Origin: Acidobacteriota bacterium
GTDB taxonomy: Bacteria; Acidobacteriota; Vicinamibacteria; Vicinamibacterales; JAKQTR01
Reading direction: 5' to 3'
Assembly: GCA_029562975.1 (NCBI GenBank)
Contig: JAKQTR010000030.1
Span: 62,001-126,000, forward strand
Length of the DNA stretch: 64,000 nucleotides
In this document: positions 56,676-64,000 of the stretch, in pieces
Layout: each line of letters begins with the position of its first letter
Numbering within the stretch: the first letter of the stretch is position 1
Program-made: the position numbers and the translations under genes
Notes under the pieces: generated by a model
The model's database searches: none
Told to the model about the DNA's origin: nothing
What the model saw: only the letters and a program-made list of their open reading frames with translations

Positions 56676-56723
56676 CTACAAGATATTGTGCTTTCGGATT
56701 AGGTCATACGCAATAGAGTGTGT
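56676..56723 (-). promoter_or_regulatory. Tandem NrdR boxes
   Basis: Box 1 (56676-56691, minus strand GCACAATATCTTGTAG) matches the NrdR consensus acaCwAtATaTwGtgt in 12 of 16 positions with the core intact. Box 2 (56708-56723, plus strand ACGCAATAGAGTGTGT) matches in 13 of 16. They are 32 bp apart start to start, three helical turns, the usual spacing for NrdR, the ATP/dATP-responsive repressor of ribonucleotide reductase genes. Confidence 0.7.
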
Positions 56724-56857
56724 ATTCCGGCCTATTCCCGCGACTTTTGCGTTATCTTCGCTTCGCGGCGCCGCGCAGGGCGCCCGCCGCGTCGAACCCG
56801 ATCCGCAGGGCGGGCTTCCGGGCCGTTCGACGCCTCGCGTGGTAGAGTCACTGGAAC

Positions 56858-57628
56858 GTGCAGCACGTCCCAACAGAGGCGCCCGAGGCGCCTCCGGCCC
56901 CGCCTGCTCCGGCCCGCCAAGTTCCGCGGGGCGCCCCATCGCCGCTTGCCGCAGCCGCCGACGTCGTGCTGGCTTCGGGCTTCCCGACCCAGCTGGCGCT
57001 TGGCGCTCTGCTCGCGTCCGCCGGCCTCTCGCCCGTCGGGTCCGACGGCCGGCTGTCGATGCAGTACCTCGCCTTGCTGATGCCTGCGGACACGCTGCTG
57101 CTGTCGGCCTTCATCGTCTGGCGCCTGCGCGCCGGCGGCGGCCGGGCTTCGACGGTGCTGCTGGGGTCGAGGGGCTGGGCGCGGGAGGCCTGGCTCGGCA
57201 TCCTGCTCGTGCCGCTCGTAGTGGGCGGCGTCGCAGGTTTCCTGCTGGCGCTGCGCACGGCGTGGCCGGGGTTGCACAACGTCGACGTCAACCCCTTCGA
57301 AGCGCTCCTCCGCACGCCTGGGGACGTCGCCGTTTTCGTCGTCCTGGCCACCCTCGCGGGCGGCGTCAAAGAAGAGCTGCAGCGCGCGTTCGTGCTGCAC
57401 CGCTTCAGCCAGTCCCTTGGCGGCGCCAGAGCGGGCCTGCTGCTCTATAGTGTGATCTTCGGCGCCGGGCACGTCATCCAGGGATACGACGTCGCGCTGG
57501 CGACGACGCTGCTCGGGGTGGCGTGGGGCGCCGTCTTTCTCTGGCGCCGCAGCGTCGTTGCGGCGTCAGTCAGCCATGCGGGGTTCAATGCGGCGCAGGT
57601 TCTGCACTTCGCGGTGTTCGGCGCCTGA
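56858..57628 (+). CDS. CPBP-family intramembrane metalloprotease
   Basis: 256 residues from a GTG at 56858. About six TM segments. The CPBP (Abi/Rce1-like) motifs are KEELQRAFVLHRF (EExxxR variant), FGAGHVIQGYD (FxxxH) and SHAGFNAAQVL (HxxxN/B). These are membrane glutamic proteases that process prenylated or membrane proteins in some systems. The N-terminus is Pro/Ala-rich. The 3' end overlaps the next membrane protein gene, suggesting it heads the polysaccharide operon. Confidence 0.82.
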   Translation: MQHVPTEAPEAPPAPPAPARQVPRGAPSPLAAAADVVLASGFPTQLALGALLASAGLSPVGSDGRLSMQYLALLMPADTLLLSAFIVWRLRAGGGRASTVLLGSRGWAREAWLGILLVPLVVGGVAGFLLALRTAWPGLHNVDVNPFEALLRTPGDVAVFVVLATLAGGVKEELQRAFVLHRFSQSLGGARAGLLLYSVIFGAGHVIQGYDVALATTLLGVAWGAVFLWRRSVVAASVSHAGFNAAQVLHFAVFGA

Positions 57629-59054
57629 AGGCCGGGCGATCCTGGCCGCCGGGTTGATCTTCGTTCTCACACTCCCCGGCGTGACCCGGCGCCTCTACGC
57701 GTCCGACGAGGTGCAGTACGTCTCGTTCCTGCGCTCGCTGTGGTTCGACGGTGATCTGTCCTTCGACAACGAGTACCGCCACTTCCATGAGGCCGGACCG
57801 GCCCGTGACGCGGGCTTCGTCGAGACGTTCCTGATCCCCGCGACGGAAACCGGGCGGCGGCGCACGTTCGGCACGATCGGCTCGGCGCTCCTGTGGGCGC
57901 CGTTCTACGCGGTCGCCGACGCGGGCACGCGCGCGGCGCGGGCGCTCGGCGGGGACGTCCAGGCCGACGGCTACTCGGCGCCGTACATCTCGGCCATCTG
58001 CGTGGGATCGGCGGCCTACGGCATCCTGGCGCTGCTGCTCGCCTGGTTCGCCGCGAGGCGGGTGCTCGCGCTCGCCGGGGAGGCCCGCGCCGCGCCGGCG
58101 ACGGCCGCCACCGTGGCCGTGGGCCTCGGCACGCCGCTGCTCTTCTACATGTACGTGGCCCCCGGTTACGCCCATGCGACCTCGGCGTTCGCGGCATCGG
58201 CCTTCGTGCTCGCGTGGCTGGCCGTCCGGGAGGAGTGGTCCCTGCGAGGCCTGGCCGGCCTCGGCGCCCTGGCCGCACTGATGGCGATGGTCCGCGAGCA
58301 GGACGCGTTCATCGTCGTGGGGCCGGCGATCGACCTGCTGTGGACGGTGGTCGGCGAGCGCCGCTGGCGTCTGATCGTGCGCGCCCTGGCGGGCGCGGCA
58401 GTGGCGGCGGCTGCGTACTTGCCGCAGGCGGCGGCATACCTCCTCATCAACGGGCACCTCGGCCCCTCGCGCCTCGTGAGCCGGAAGATGACGTGGACGG
58501 CGCCGCACGCGCTCGAGGTCGTGTGCTCGACCGAGCACGGGCTCATCTGGTGGACGCCGCTCGCGCTCGCGGCCATGGCCGGGATCGGGCTGCTCGCCGC
58601 GGGCGCTGGCGCGGCCCCTGGCGCGGCGCCGGACTGCGGGAACCGGCGCTCGGCAGCCCGAATCGGCGCGGGCCTTGCGGCGATCGTGCTGCTGCAAATC
58701 TACATCGCCGGGTCGGTCGAGAGCTGGACGGTGGCCGGCGCGTTCGGGCAGCGCCGCTTCGTCGCGCTGACGGCGCCCTTCGTGATTGGCCTGGCGGTGG
58801 CCGGCGCGCGGCTCGCCTCGGTGCGCGCGCGAACCGCCGCAGCCGCGCTGGCCGCGGTGTGCGTCTGGTGGAACCTGGGGCTGATGGTGCAGTTCGGCGC
58901 CGGGCTGATGGATCGGCAGCGCCTCGAACTGCGCCGCAACGCCTACAATACGTTCATCGAGGTTCCGCGGCGTCTGCCGGAGCTGGCGCACCGCTACCTG
59001 TTCGATCGCGCCAGCTTCTACCGCCCGGCTGCGCCGGGCCGGGGGCCGGGCTGA
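57588..59054 (+). CDS. Polytopic membrane protein, GT-C-type glycosyltransferase-like
   Basis: About 488 residues with ten or more TM segments. The early lumenal loop has ASDEVQYVSFLRSLWFDGDL, where the acidic pair after the first TM resembles the catalytic Asp/Glu motif of GT-C glycosyltransferases. Later ICVGSAAYGILALLLAWFAA and TEHGLIWWTPLALAAMAGIG are membrane helices. The start is uncertain: in-frame ATGs lie at 57558, 57576 and 57588, all overlapping the CPBP gene. It probably adds a sugar from a lipid-phosphate donor to the cluster's polysaccharide. Confidence 0.65.
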   Translation: MRRRFCTSRCSAPEGRAILAAGLIFVLTLPGVTRRLYASDEVQYVSFLRSLWFDGDLSFDNEYRHFHEAGPARDAGFVETFLIPATETGRRRTFGTIGSALLWAPFYAVADAGTRAARALGGDVQADGYSAPYISAICVGSAAYGILALLLAWFAARRVLALAGEARAAPATAATVAVGLGTPLLFYMYVAPGYAHATSAFAASAFVLAWLAVREEWSLRGLAGLGALAALMAMVREQDAFIVVGPAIDLLWTVVGERRWRLIVRALAGAAVAAAAYLPQAAAYLLINGHLGPSRLVSRKMTWTAPHALEVVCSTEHGLIWWTPLALAAMAGIGLLAAGAGAAPGAAPDCGNRRSAARIGAGLAAIVLLQIYIAGSVESWTVAGAFGQRRFVALTAPFVIGLAVAGARLASVRARTAAAALAAVCVWWNLGLMVQFGAGLMDRQRLELRRNAYNTFIEVPRRLPELAHRYLFDRASFYRPAAPGRGPG

Positions 59055-59070
59055 TGCGGCCGGTCGCTCC

Positions 59071-60264
59071 ATGCTGATCAGGTACTTCGCCGACATCCGC
59101 TTCCCGCTCGAGCGGGCCAACGGCGTGCAGACCATGGAGACCTGCCATGCGCTGGCGCGACGGGGGCACCTCGTCCACCTGGTTGTGCGCCGCGACAGCG
59201 CCGACCCGCCGCGCGATCCGTTCGCCTACTACGGCCTCCCCTCGCATCCCCTGCTGTCGGTCGAGCGGCTGCGGGTGCCCGCCGGCGAGGCGCCGCGCCG
59301 CGCGATGTTCATCGCGAAGAGCCTGCGGCGCGTGACGGGCATTCCGCGGGCCGACGCCATCCTGACGCGGGATCTCGCGTTCGCAGCGCTCCTCGTCCGC
59401 CTCCCGCGGCCGTGGCGCTCGCCGGTGGTCTACGAGTCGCACGGCTACGCGCCCGCCGTTGCGGAGGACCTGCCGGCGATGGTGTCGGGGGCCGCGCCGC
59501 TCTCGGCCGCCAAGCGGCGCCGCCTCGAAGCGCGCGAACGCCTCGTGTGGGCCGCCGCCGACGGGTACGTCACGATCACGGCGGCGCTCGCGCGCGAACT
59601 GGAGGACCGGTTCGGCGCCAGGACGCGGCTCGCCGTGATTCCGGATGGCGCGAGGCTGGCCCCCATCGACGGAACCGGCCTTCGCGCGCGCGCGGATGGC
59701 GAGGCGCCGGTTGTCGCCTACGCCGGCCACCTGTACCCGTGGAAAGGCGCGGACGTCCTGGTCGAGGCCGTGGCCCGCCTGCCGGGAGTCCGGGCCGTCG
59801 TGGTCGGAGGCATGCCGGGAGAACCTGATCTGCCGCGCGTGTGCGCGCTCGCGGACCGGATCGCACCAGGGCGAGTGCGGTTCACGGGCCTGGTCGAACC
59901 GCCGCGCGTGCCGGCGCTGCTGCGCGACGCCGACGTCCTGGTGGTGCCCAACACGCCCGGCCGCGCATCGGCGTCCTACACGTCCCCGCTGAAGCTGTTC
60001 GAATACATGGCCTCCGGCCGTCCGATCGTCGCTTCCGATCTGCCGGCGCTCGGCGAGGTGCTCAGGCGGGACGAGAACGCCGTGCTGGTGGAAGCCGGAA
60101 ACGCCGAGGCCCTCGCGGCCGCACTCGCGCGCGTGCTCGGGGACGCGCCGCTTGCGGCGCGGCTGGCGGCGCAGGCCCGCGAGGACGCCTCGGGCTGGAC
60201 CTGGGACGCGCGCGCCCGGCGCCTGGAGGCCCTGCTCGACGCGGTCGCCGGAGGCGCCGCATGA
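59071..60264 (+). CDS. GT4-family glycosyltransferase
   Basis: 397 residues with the GT-B fold. The C-terminal half holds VVAYAGHLYPWKGADVLVEA, GLVEPPRVPALLRDADVLVV and the nucleotide-sugar motif SPLKLFEYMASGRPIVASDL (E-x7-E region). The N-terminal half includes RFPLERANGVQTMETCHALA. It transfers sugars in surface polysaccharide synthesis. Its end overlaps the next methyltransferase by 4 bp (ATGA). Confidence 0.9.
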   Translation: MLIRYFADIRFPLERANGVQTMETCHALARRGHLVHLVVRRDSADPPRDPFAYYGLPSHPLLSVERLRVPAGEAPRRAMFIAKSLRRVTGIPRADAILTRDLAFAALLVRLPRPWRSPVVYESHGYAPAVAEDLPAMVSGAAPLSAAKRRRLEARERLVWAAADGYVTITAALARELEDRFGARTRLAVIPDGARLAPIDGTGLRARADGEAPVVAYAGHLYPWKGADVLVEAVARLPGVRAVVVGGMPGEPDLPRVCALADRIAPGRVRFTGLVEPPRVPALLRDADVLVVPNTPGRASASYTSPLKLFEYMASGRPIVASDLPALGEVLRRDENAVLVEAGNAEALAAALARVLGDAPLAARLAAQAREDASGWTWDARARRLEALLDAVAGGAA

Positions 60265-61325
60265 TCTCGGATCGGCTCCTGCAACTGGTCCGCTGCCCTG
60301 ATTGCGGGGGGCGGCTCGGCGGCCGTCCGCCGGGGCTGGTCTGCGAGTCCTGCAGCCGCCCGTTCGCGACGGACCCGGATTTCCTCGTGCTCCACCCCGG
60401 CATCACGTTCGCCGAGCAGACGAAGTACCTCGACGCAGCCCTGCATGCCGACGCGAGGCACGAGCGGGTGACACCCCCGCTGCTCGGCGCGCGCATCCGC
60501 AACGACGTGCTCCGCTCGTTCCTCGCCCCGGGACCAGGAGACGCCGTCATCGATCTCGGCTGCGGCAGCGGCCGGACGCTGGTGTGGAATGCCGGCCTCG
60601 GGGCCTACCAGGCGGGCATCGACGTGAGCCCGTACTTCGCCCGGGAAGCCCGGGCGCAGGCCGACCTCGTACTCGGCGATCTCAGGCGGCTGCCGTTCGC
60701 CGCGGGCGCCTTCACGAAGGCGTCGGCGCTCGACGTGTTCGAACACCTCTCGCGGGACGCGCTGGCCGGCGTGCTTGCGGAGATCGCGCGGGTGCTCGCA
60801 CCCGGCGGCGCGCTCTTCGTCTACAGCCACGTGCGGAAGAACTCACGGCTGGCCGGAGGCCTCCGGCAGATCAACCGCCTGGCCCGCTGGATGGAGCGCC
60901 GAGGCCTGGTCGACCTGTCGCGGGAACGGCTGCGAAAATCCGATCACCTCAATCCGCTTGCGGACATCCCCGATCTCGAGTCGGCAGTGGCCGGCGCGGG
61001 CTTCCGGATCGAGAGAATCCGGTACTACACGCCGCTCGTGGGCGGGTTCGTCGAGAACATCCTCGTGCGGGCGGGAGAGCATTGGCTCGCCAAGCGGGCG
61101 GCGGCGCGCGTGGCGGCGGGCGGCGGCGGCGCGGGCCGGGATGCCGCGGTGCGTGACGTGCGGGCCGCCGTCAAGCGCAGGGCCGGCGAGTCCGGCCCGG
61201 CGTACTGGGGATTGCGCGCGGTCACGTGGATCATGAAGATCGACCTGGTGCTCTTCGGCCGCGTGCGTTCGGGCCCGTACTTCGCCCTGCTCAGGCGCCT
61301 GCCTGCCGAGGGCGGCGCGCCATGA
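60261..61325 (+). CDS. SAM-dependent methyltransferase with N-terminal zinc ribbon
   Basis: 354 residues. The start has a Cys4 zinc-ribbon-like motif (CPDCGG and CESCSRPF, ~11-36) as in Trm112/RlmA-type domains, followed by a class I methyltransferase with VIDLGCGSGRTLVW (~94-107) and SALDVFEHLSRDAL. The C-terminal part has a membrane-associated look (TWIMKIDLVLFGR). It probably methylates a glycan or lipid intermediate within this glycosyltransferase cluster. It overlaps both neighbours by 4 bp. Confidence 0.82.
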   Translation: MISDRLLQLVRCPDCGGRLGGRPPGLVCESCSRPFATDPDFLVLHPGITFAEQTKYLDAALHADARHERVTPPLLGARIRNDVLRSFLAPGPGDAVIDLGCGSGRTLVWNAGLGAYQAGIDVSPYFAREARAQADLVLGDLRRLPFAAGAFTKASALDVFEHLSRDALAGVLAEIARVLAPGGALFVYSHVRKNSRLAGGLRQINRLARWMERRGLVDLSRERLRKSDHLNPLADIPDLESAVAGAGFRIERIRYYTPLVGGFVENILVRAGEHWLAKRAAARVAAGGGGAGRDAAVRDVRAAVKRRAGESGPAYWGLRAVTWIMKIDLVLFGRVRSGPYFALLRRLPAEGGAP

Positions 61326-62482
61326 GAATCGTCTACTGCGCGCTCGATCAACGCGTGCCCGGCACCACCGGCGGCTCGGTGCACGTCTCGGCGGTCGCCG
61401 AGGGCCTCGCCTCGCTCGGGCACGAGGTGAGCGTGCTGGCGGCCCGGGGGGCCGGTCCTGCGCCCGCCGGGCGCGCGCGCTACCACTCCCTGGCACCGCC
61501 GCTCGGCGTCCGCCACCTCCGGCTGCTCCGCGCCGGGGCTGTCTGTACGTTCGCCAGGCGGGCCAACGCGGACGTGGTCATCGAGCGTTACCACAACTTC
61601 GGCGGTGAGGGCGTGCGCGCGGCGCGAGCGATTGGAGCGGCCGCCGTACTCGAGGTCAACGCGCCGATCATCGACTACCCGGGGTCGTGGAAGGCCAGGC
61701 TCGACAAGGCCGCTCTCGTCGAGCCCATGCGCAGATGGCGCGACTGGCAGTGCCGCCACGCCGACCTCATCGTCACGCCGGCGGCGGAGGTGCTGCCGCC
61801 GTTCGTGCCGCGGGCGAGGATCCTCGAGACCGAATGGGGCGCCGACACGGACGCCTTCGCGCCGGGCGCCTCCGGCCCCGTGCCGTTCGCCCGGCGGCGG
61901 GGCGCGGTACTGGCGGTCTTCGCCGGCGCCTTCAGGCCCTGGCACGGCGCGGTGCACCTTGTGCGGGCCGTGCGGCAGCTCCGCCTGGAGGGCCAGCTCG
62001 ACATCGACGCGGTGCTTGTCGGCGAGGGTCCCGAACTCGCGCCGGCCAGGAAGGAGGCGGCGGGCCTCGACGGCGTCACTTTCACGGGCCCGGTGGCCCA
62101 CGCCGAAATGCCGGCGTGCCTGGCTGCGGCCGATCTTGGCGTCGCCCCGTTCGACGTCGCGGCGCACCCGCCGCTGCAGCTGGGCTTCTATTGGTCTCCG
62201 CTGAAGGTGTTCGAGTACATGGCGTCCGGCCTCCCGGTGGTGGCGCCGGCCATCCCTCGCCTGGCCGGGATTCTCGGACCCGACCTCGCAAGCGGACTCT
62301 ACGATCCGAACGCGCCGCGGGGGCTGGCGGACGCGCTGCTGCGCCTGGCGGCGAACCGCTCGGAGCGGGAGCGCATGGGGAAGGTCGGCCGCGAACGGGC
62401 CTGCCGCGAGTTCAGCTGGTCGGCGCACTGCCGCCGCCTCGAGGAGGCGATCGCGCCGCTTGCGCGGCGTCGGACGGCGTGA
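61322..62482 (+). CDS. GT4-family glycosyltransferase
   Basis: 386 residues, starting MRIVYCALDQRVPGTTGGSV, the GT-B N-terminal strand and glycine-rich loop. The C-terminal domain has VFAGAFRPWHGAVHLVRAVR, HAEMPACLAAADLGVAPFD and SPLKVFEYMASGLPVVAPAI, the donor-binding motif. It begins inside the stop of the preceding methyltransferase gene and its last base overlaps the next gene's ATG, so the genes are strictly coupled. The sugar specificity is unknown. Confidence 0.9.
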   Translation: MRIVYCALDQRVPGTTGGSVHVSAVAEGLASLGHEVSVLAARGAGPAPAGRARYHSLAPPLGVRHLRLLRAGAVCTFARRANADVVIERYHNFGGEGVRAARAIGAAAVLEVNAPIIDYPGSWKARLDKAALVEPMRRWRDWQCRHADLIVTPAAEVLPPFVPRARILETEWGADTDAFAPGASGPVPFARRRGAVLAVFAGAFRPWHGAVHLVRAVRQLRLEGQLDIDAVLVGEGPELAPARKEAAGLDGVTFTGPVAHAEMPACLAAADLGVAPFDVAAHPPLQLGFYWSPLKVFEYMASGLPVVAPAIPRLAGILGPDLASGLYDPNAPRGLADALLRLAANRSERERMGKVGRERACREFSWSAHCRRLEEAIAPLARRRTA

Positions 62483-63741
62483 TGCGAATCCTGCTGGCGA
62501 CCGACGCGTTTCCCCCCGTCTGCGGCGGCAGCGGCTGGAGCACGTACGAGCTTGCGAGAGGCCTCCGGCAGGCCGGACACGAGGTGGGCGTCGTGCAGGT
62601 CGTTGGGGAACGCCCGCGCCGTGACGGCGAGACCTACGACGGTTTCCGCATCCGGATCGTCGGCATCGGGGCGCCTGCCGTGCCGTTTGTGCGCAACTAC
62701 TGGCGGAACGAGCGGCTGTGGCGCCGTGCGGCGGCCGGCATCGGGCGGGCGGCGGCCGCGCACGGCGCCGAGATCATCCACGCGCAGCACGTGTTCTCCT
62801 CTCCCGCCGCCGTCGAAGCCGCGGCCGCAGCCCGCGTGCCGGCGGTCTGCACGGTGCGGGACTACTGGCCCGTCTGCTACTGGGGCACGCTCATCCTCGA
62901 CCCCGCCTCGACGGGCCTGTGCCCCGGGTGCTCGGCGCGCATGATGACGGCGTGTCTCCGGCCGCGGGCCGGGGCCGCGTGGCCTGCCACGCTTCCGGCC
63001 GTGCCGTACATGCGCGCGAACCTCGCCCGCAAGCAGCGCGCCCTTGCGCGGGCCGACGCGATTGTGGCCGTCGGCTCGGTCATCGCGCGGGACCTTCGCG
63101 AACGCGCGCCGCTCGTGGCAGGGGGGCGCCTCGAGGTCATTCCCAATCCGGTGAACGTCTCCGCTCTGCGCCGCGAGGCCGGCGCCGCGCCCCTGAAGGG
63201 CCCCTACGCCGTGTTCGTCGGGAAGCTGGAGGCGAACAAGGGCGCCGACGCGCTGCTGCCGGCGGTCGAGCGCGCCCGCCTGCCGTGGCCGCTCGCCGTC
63301 GTTGGCGACGGGGCCCTGCGGCCGAGGCTGGAGGCCGAAGCAAGGCGGCTGAGCCGGGATGCGAGGTTTCTCGGATGGGTCGAGCGCGAGCGCGCGATGG
63401 CCTGGCTGTCGCACGCCTCCCTGCTCGTCTTCCCCTCCCGAGGGCCCGAGTCGCTGAGCCGCGTGCTGCTCGAGGCCGCGGCGGTGGGCGTGCCGATTGC
63501 GGCCATGAACACGGGCGGAACCGGGGACATCGTCCGCCACGGCGTGACCGGGCTCCTCTCGGAGACGCCGGAGGGGCTCGGCGACGACGTCGCCCGCCTG
63601 GTGTCGGACCGCGGCCTTGCAGCGGATCTGGCGCGGCGCGCCCGCGAGCACGTCGAGTCGCGATTCGACACGCCGGTCGTGGTCGAGCGCCTGCTCGCGC
63701 TGTATCGGGACCTCATCGATCGGAGGCGCCGCGATGGGTGA
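62482..63741 (+). CDS. GT4-family glycosyltransferase
   Basis: 419 residues, starting MRILLATDAFPPVCGGSGWS. The N-terminal domain contains a Cys cluster region (VCYWGTLILDPASTGLCPGC) typical of a subset with a CxxC insert. The C-terminal domain has YAVFVGKLEANKGADALLPA, FLGWVERERAMAWLSHASLL and RGPESLSRVLLEAAAVGVPI. It belongs to the same polysaccharide cluster and overlaps both neighbours. Confidence 0.9.
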   Translation: MRILLATDAFPPVCGGSGWSTYELARGLRQAGHEVGVVQVVGERPRRDGETYDGFRIRIVGIGAPAVPFVRNYWRNERLWRRAAAGIGRAAAAHGAEIIHAQHVFSSPAAVEAAAAARVPAVCTVRDYWPVCYWGTLILDPASTGLCPGCSARMMTACLRPRAGAAWPATLPAVPYMRANLARKQRALARADAIVAVGSVIARDLRERAPLVAGGRLEVIPNPVNVSALRREAGAAPLKGPYAVFVGKLEANKGADALLPAVERARLPWPLAVVGDGALRPRLEAEARRLSRDARFLGWVERERAMAWLSHASLLVFPSRGPESLSRVLLEAAAVGVPIAAMNTGGTGDIVRHGVTGLLSETPEGLGDDVARLVSDRGLAADLARRAREHVESRFDTPVVVERLLALYRDLIDRRRRDG

Positions 63742-64000
63742 CGCGACCGGCACCGCGGCCGGGCTCCGTCTCGCCGTGCTCACCCGCGCGATCGCGCCGC
63801 TTCACGGCGTCGGCGGCCTCGAGCGCGCCACGCAGGATCTCGTCCGGCACCTGCTGGATCGCGGCGCTGCGGTGACGGTCCTGACGCGGCCGCCGACGGC
63901 GGCGGCGCCGTGGTCGCAGCTCGGTCTCTCCTTCCGCTTCGTGCCCTACGTGACGTTTCCGTTCGCCGGCAGGCGCGGCACGACGATCCTGGATCGAGCC
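63734..64000 (+). CDS. GT4-family glycosyltransferase, N-terminal part (runs off window)
   Basis: 89 residues are visible. RLAVLTRAIAPLHGVGGLER is the GT-B N-terminal strand and glycine loop, followed by ATQDLVRHLLDRGAAVTVLT. It overlaps the preceding gene by 8 bp. The donor-binding half lies outside the window. Confidence 0.75.
   Translation, partial: MGDATGTAAGLRLAVLTRAIAPLHGVGGLERATQDLVRHLLDRGAAVTVLTRPPTAAAPWSQLGLSFRFVPYVTFPFAGRRGTTILDRA

Larger units (their letters stand above)
56360..56857. other. Long divergent intergenic region: nrdJ leader and promoters
   Basis: About 500 bp between nrdJ (minus) and the CPBP protease (plus). It holds the NrdR box pair and nrdJ promoter near 56636-56723, leaving about 270 nt of transcribed nrdJ leader (56360-56630). 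I see no cobalamin-riboswitch core in that leader. The region near 56640-56760 is notably AT-rich for this genome. Confidence 0.6.

Overview
The window is about 64 kb of high-GC chromosomal DNA. It is dense with genes, with long GC-driven open frames opposite most of them. The gene families suggest a Gram-negative soil-type bacterium: BamA, lipoproteins, secreted glycosidases (GH36, GH95, debranching-type), class II ribonucleotide reductase, and a tig-clpP-clpX-lon-engB-rho-rpmE housekeeping block. My best guess is Acidobacteriota, possibly class Vicinamibacteria. This is inference; no rRNA gene is present to settle it.

Layout. 1-13.0 kb: the end of a phosphoesterase gene, an ArnT-type glycosyltransferase, a DUF523/DUF1722 protein, a secreted glycosidase, a PIG-V-like mannosyltransferase, and a methyltransferase / flippase-like / radical SAM group facing a second radical SAM gene. 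13.0-18.9 kb: a small AT-hook-like protein, a lipoprotein, an M23 peptidase, a tiny membrane protein and a GH36 alpha-galactosidase. 19.43-24.99 kb: a mobile element inside a tRNA-Leu(UAG) gene. 25.1-34.7 kb: trigger factor, ClpP, ClpX, Lon, EngB, Rho, an aldo/keto reductase and ribosomal protein L31. 34.8-42.8 kb: a GH95 fucosidase, a serine beta-lactamase-like protein and a MrfB/MrfA-like DNA repair pair. 43.0-48.3 kb: a two-component system, a BamA-type outer-membrane protein and a lipoprotein. 48.3-53.5 kb: GatD and GatE of the archaeal type, an SDR and an alpha/beta hydrolase. 53.6-56.4 kb: nrdJ, with tandem NrdR boxes far upstream. 56.9-64 kb: a CPBP protease and a tightly overlapping surface-polysaccharide glycosyltransferase cluster that runs off the window.

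The most unusual object is the roughly 5.47-kb element at 19,462-24,943. It has split a host tRNA-Leu(UAG) gene exactly in the anticodon loop, duplicating an 11-bp core (TGGACTTAGGA). The host 5' half lies at the left end and the 3' half, with encoded CCA, at the right end; neither junction restores a working tRNA. Just inside the right end the element carries a different but complete tRNA-Leu with the same UAG anticodon and its own -10-like promoter. It appears to replace the function it destroys. Its other cargo is a tyrosine recombinase, a DNA methyltransferase fused to an Mrr-like nuclease domain, a ribbon-helix-helix protein overlapping a 49-residue protein, an HUH-type Rep-like protein and a small serine recombinase. 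The element is visibly less GC-rich than its surroundings.

Other signals of note are archaeal-type GatDE in a bacterial chromosome, dispersed degenerate arrays with strict 7-bp period, an OmpR-type direct repeat between a sensor kinase and bamA, and a roughly 40-nt intergenic repeat found twice near the lon-rho-rpmE block.
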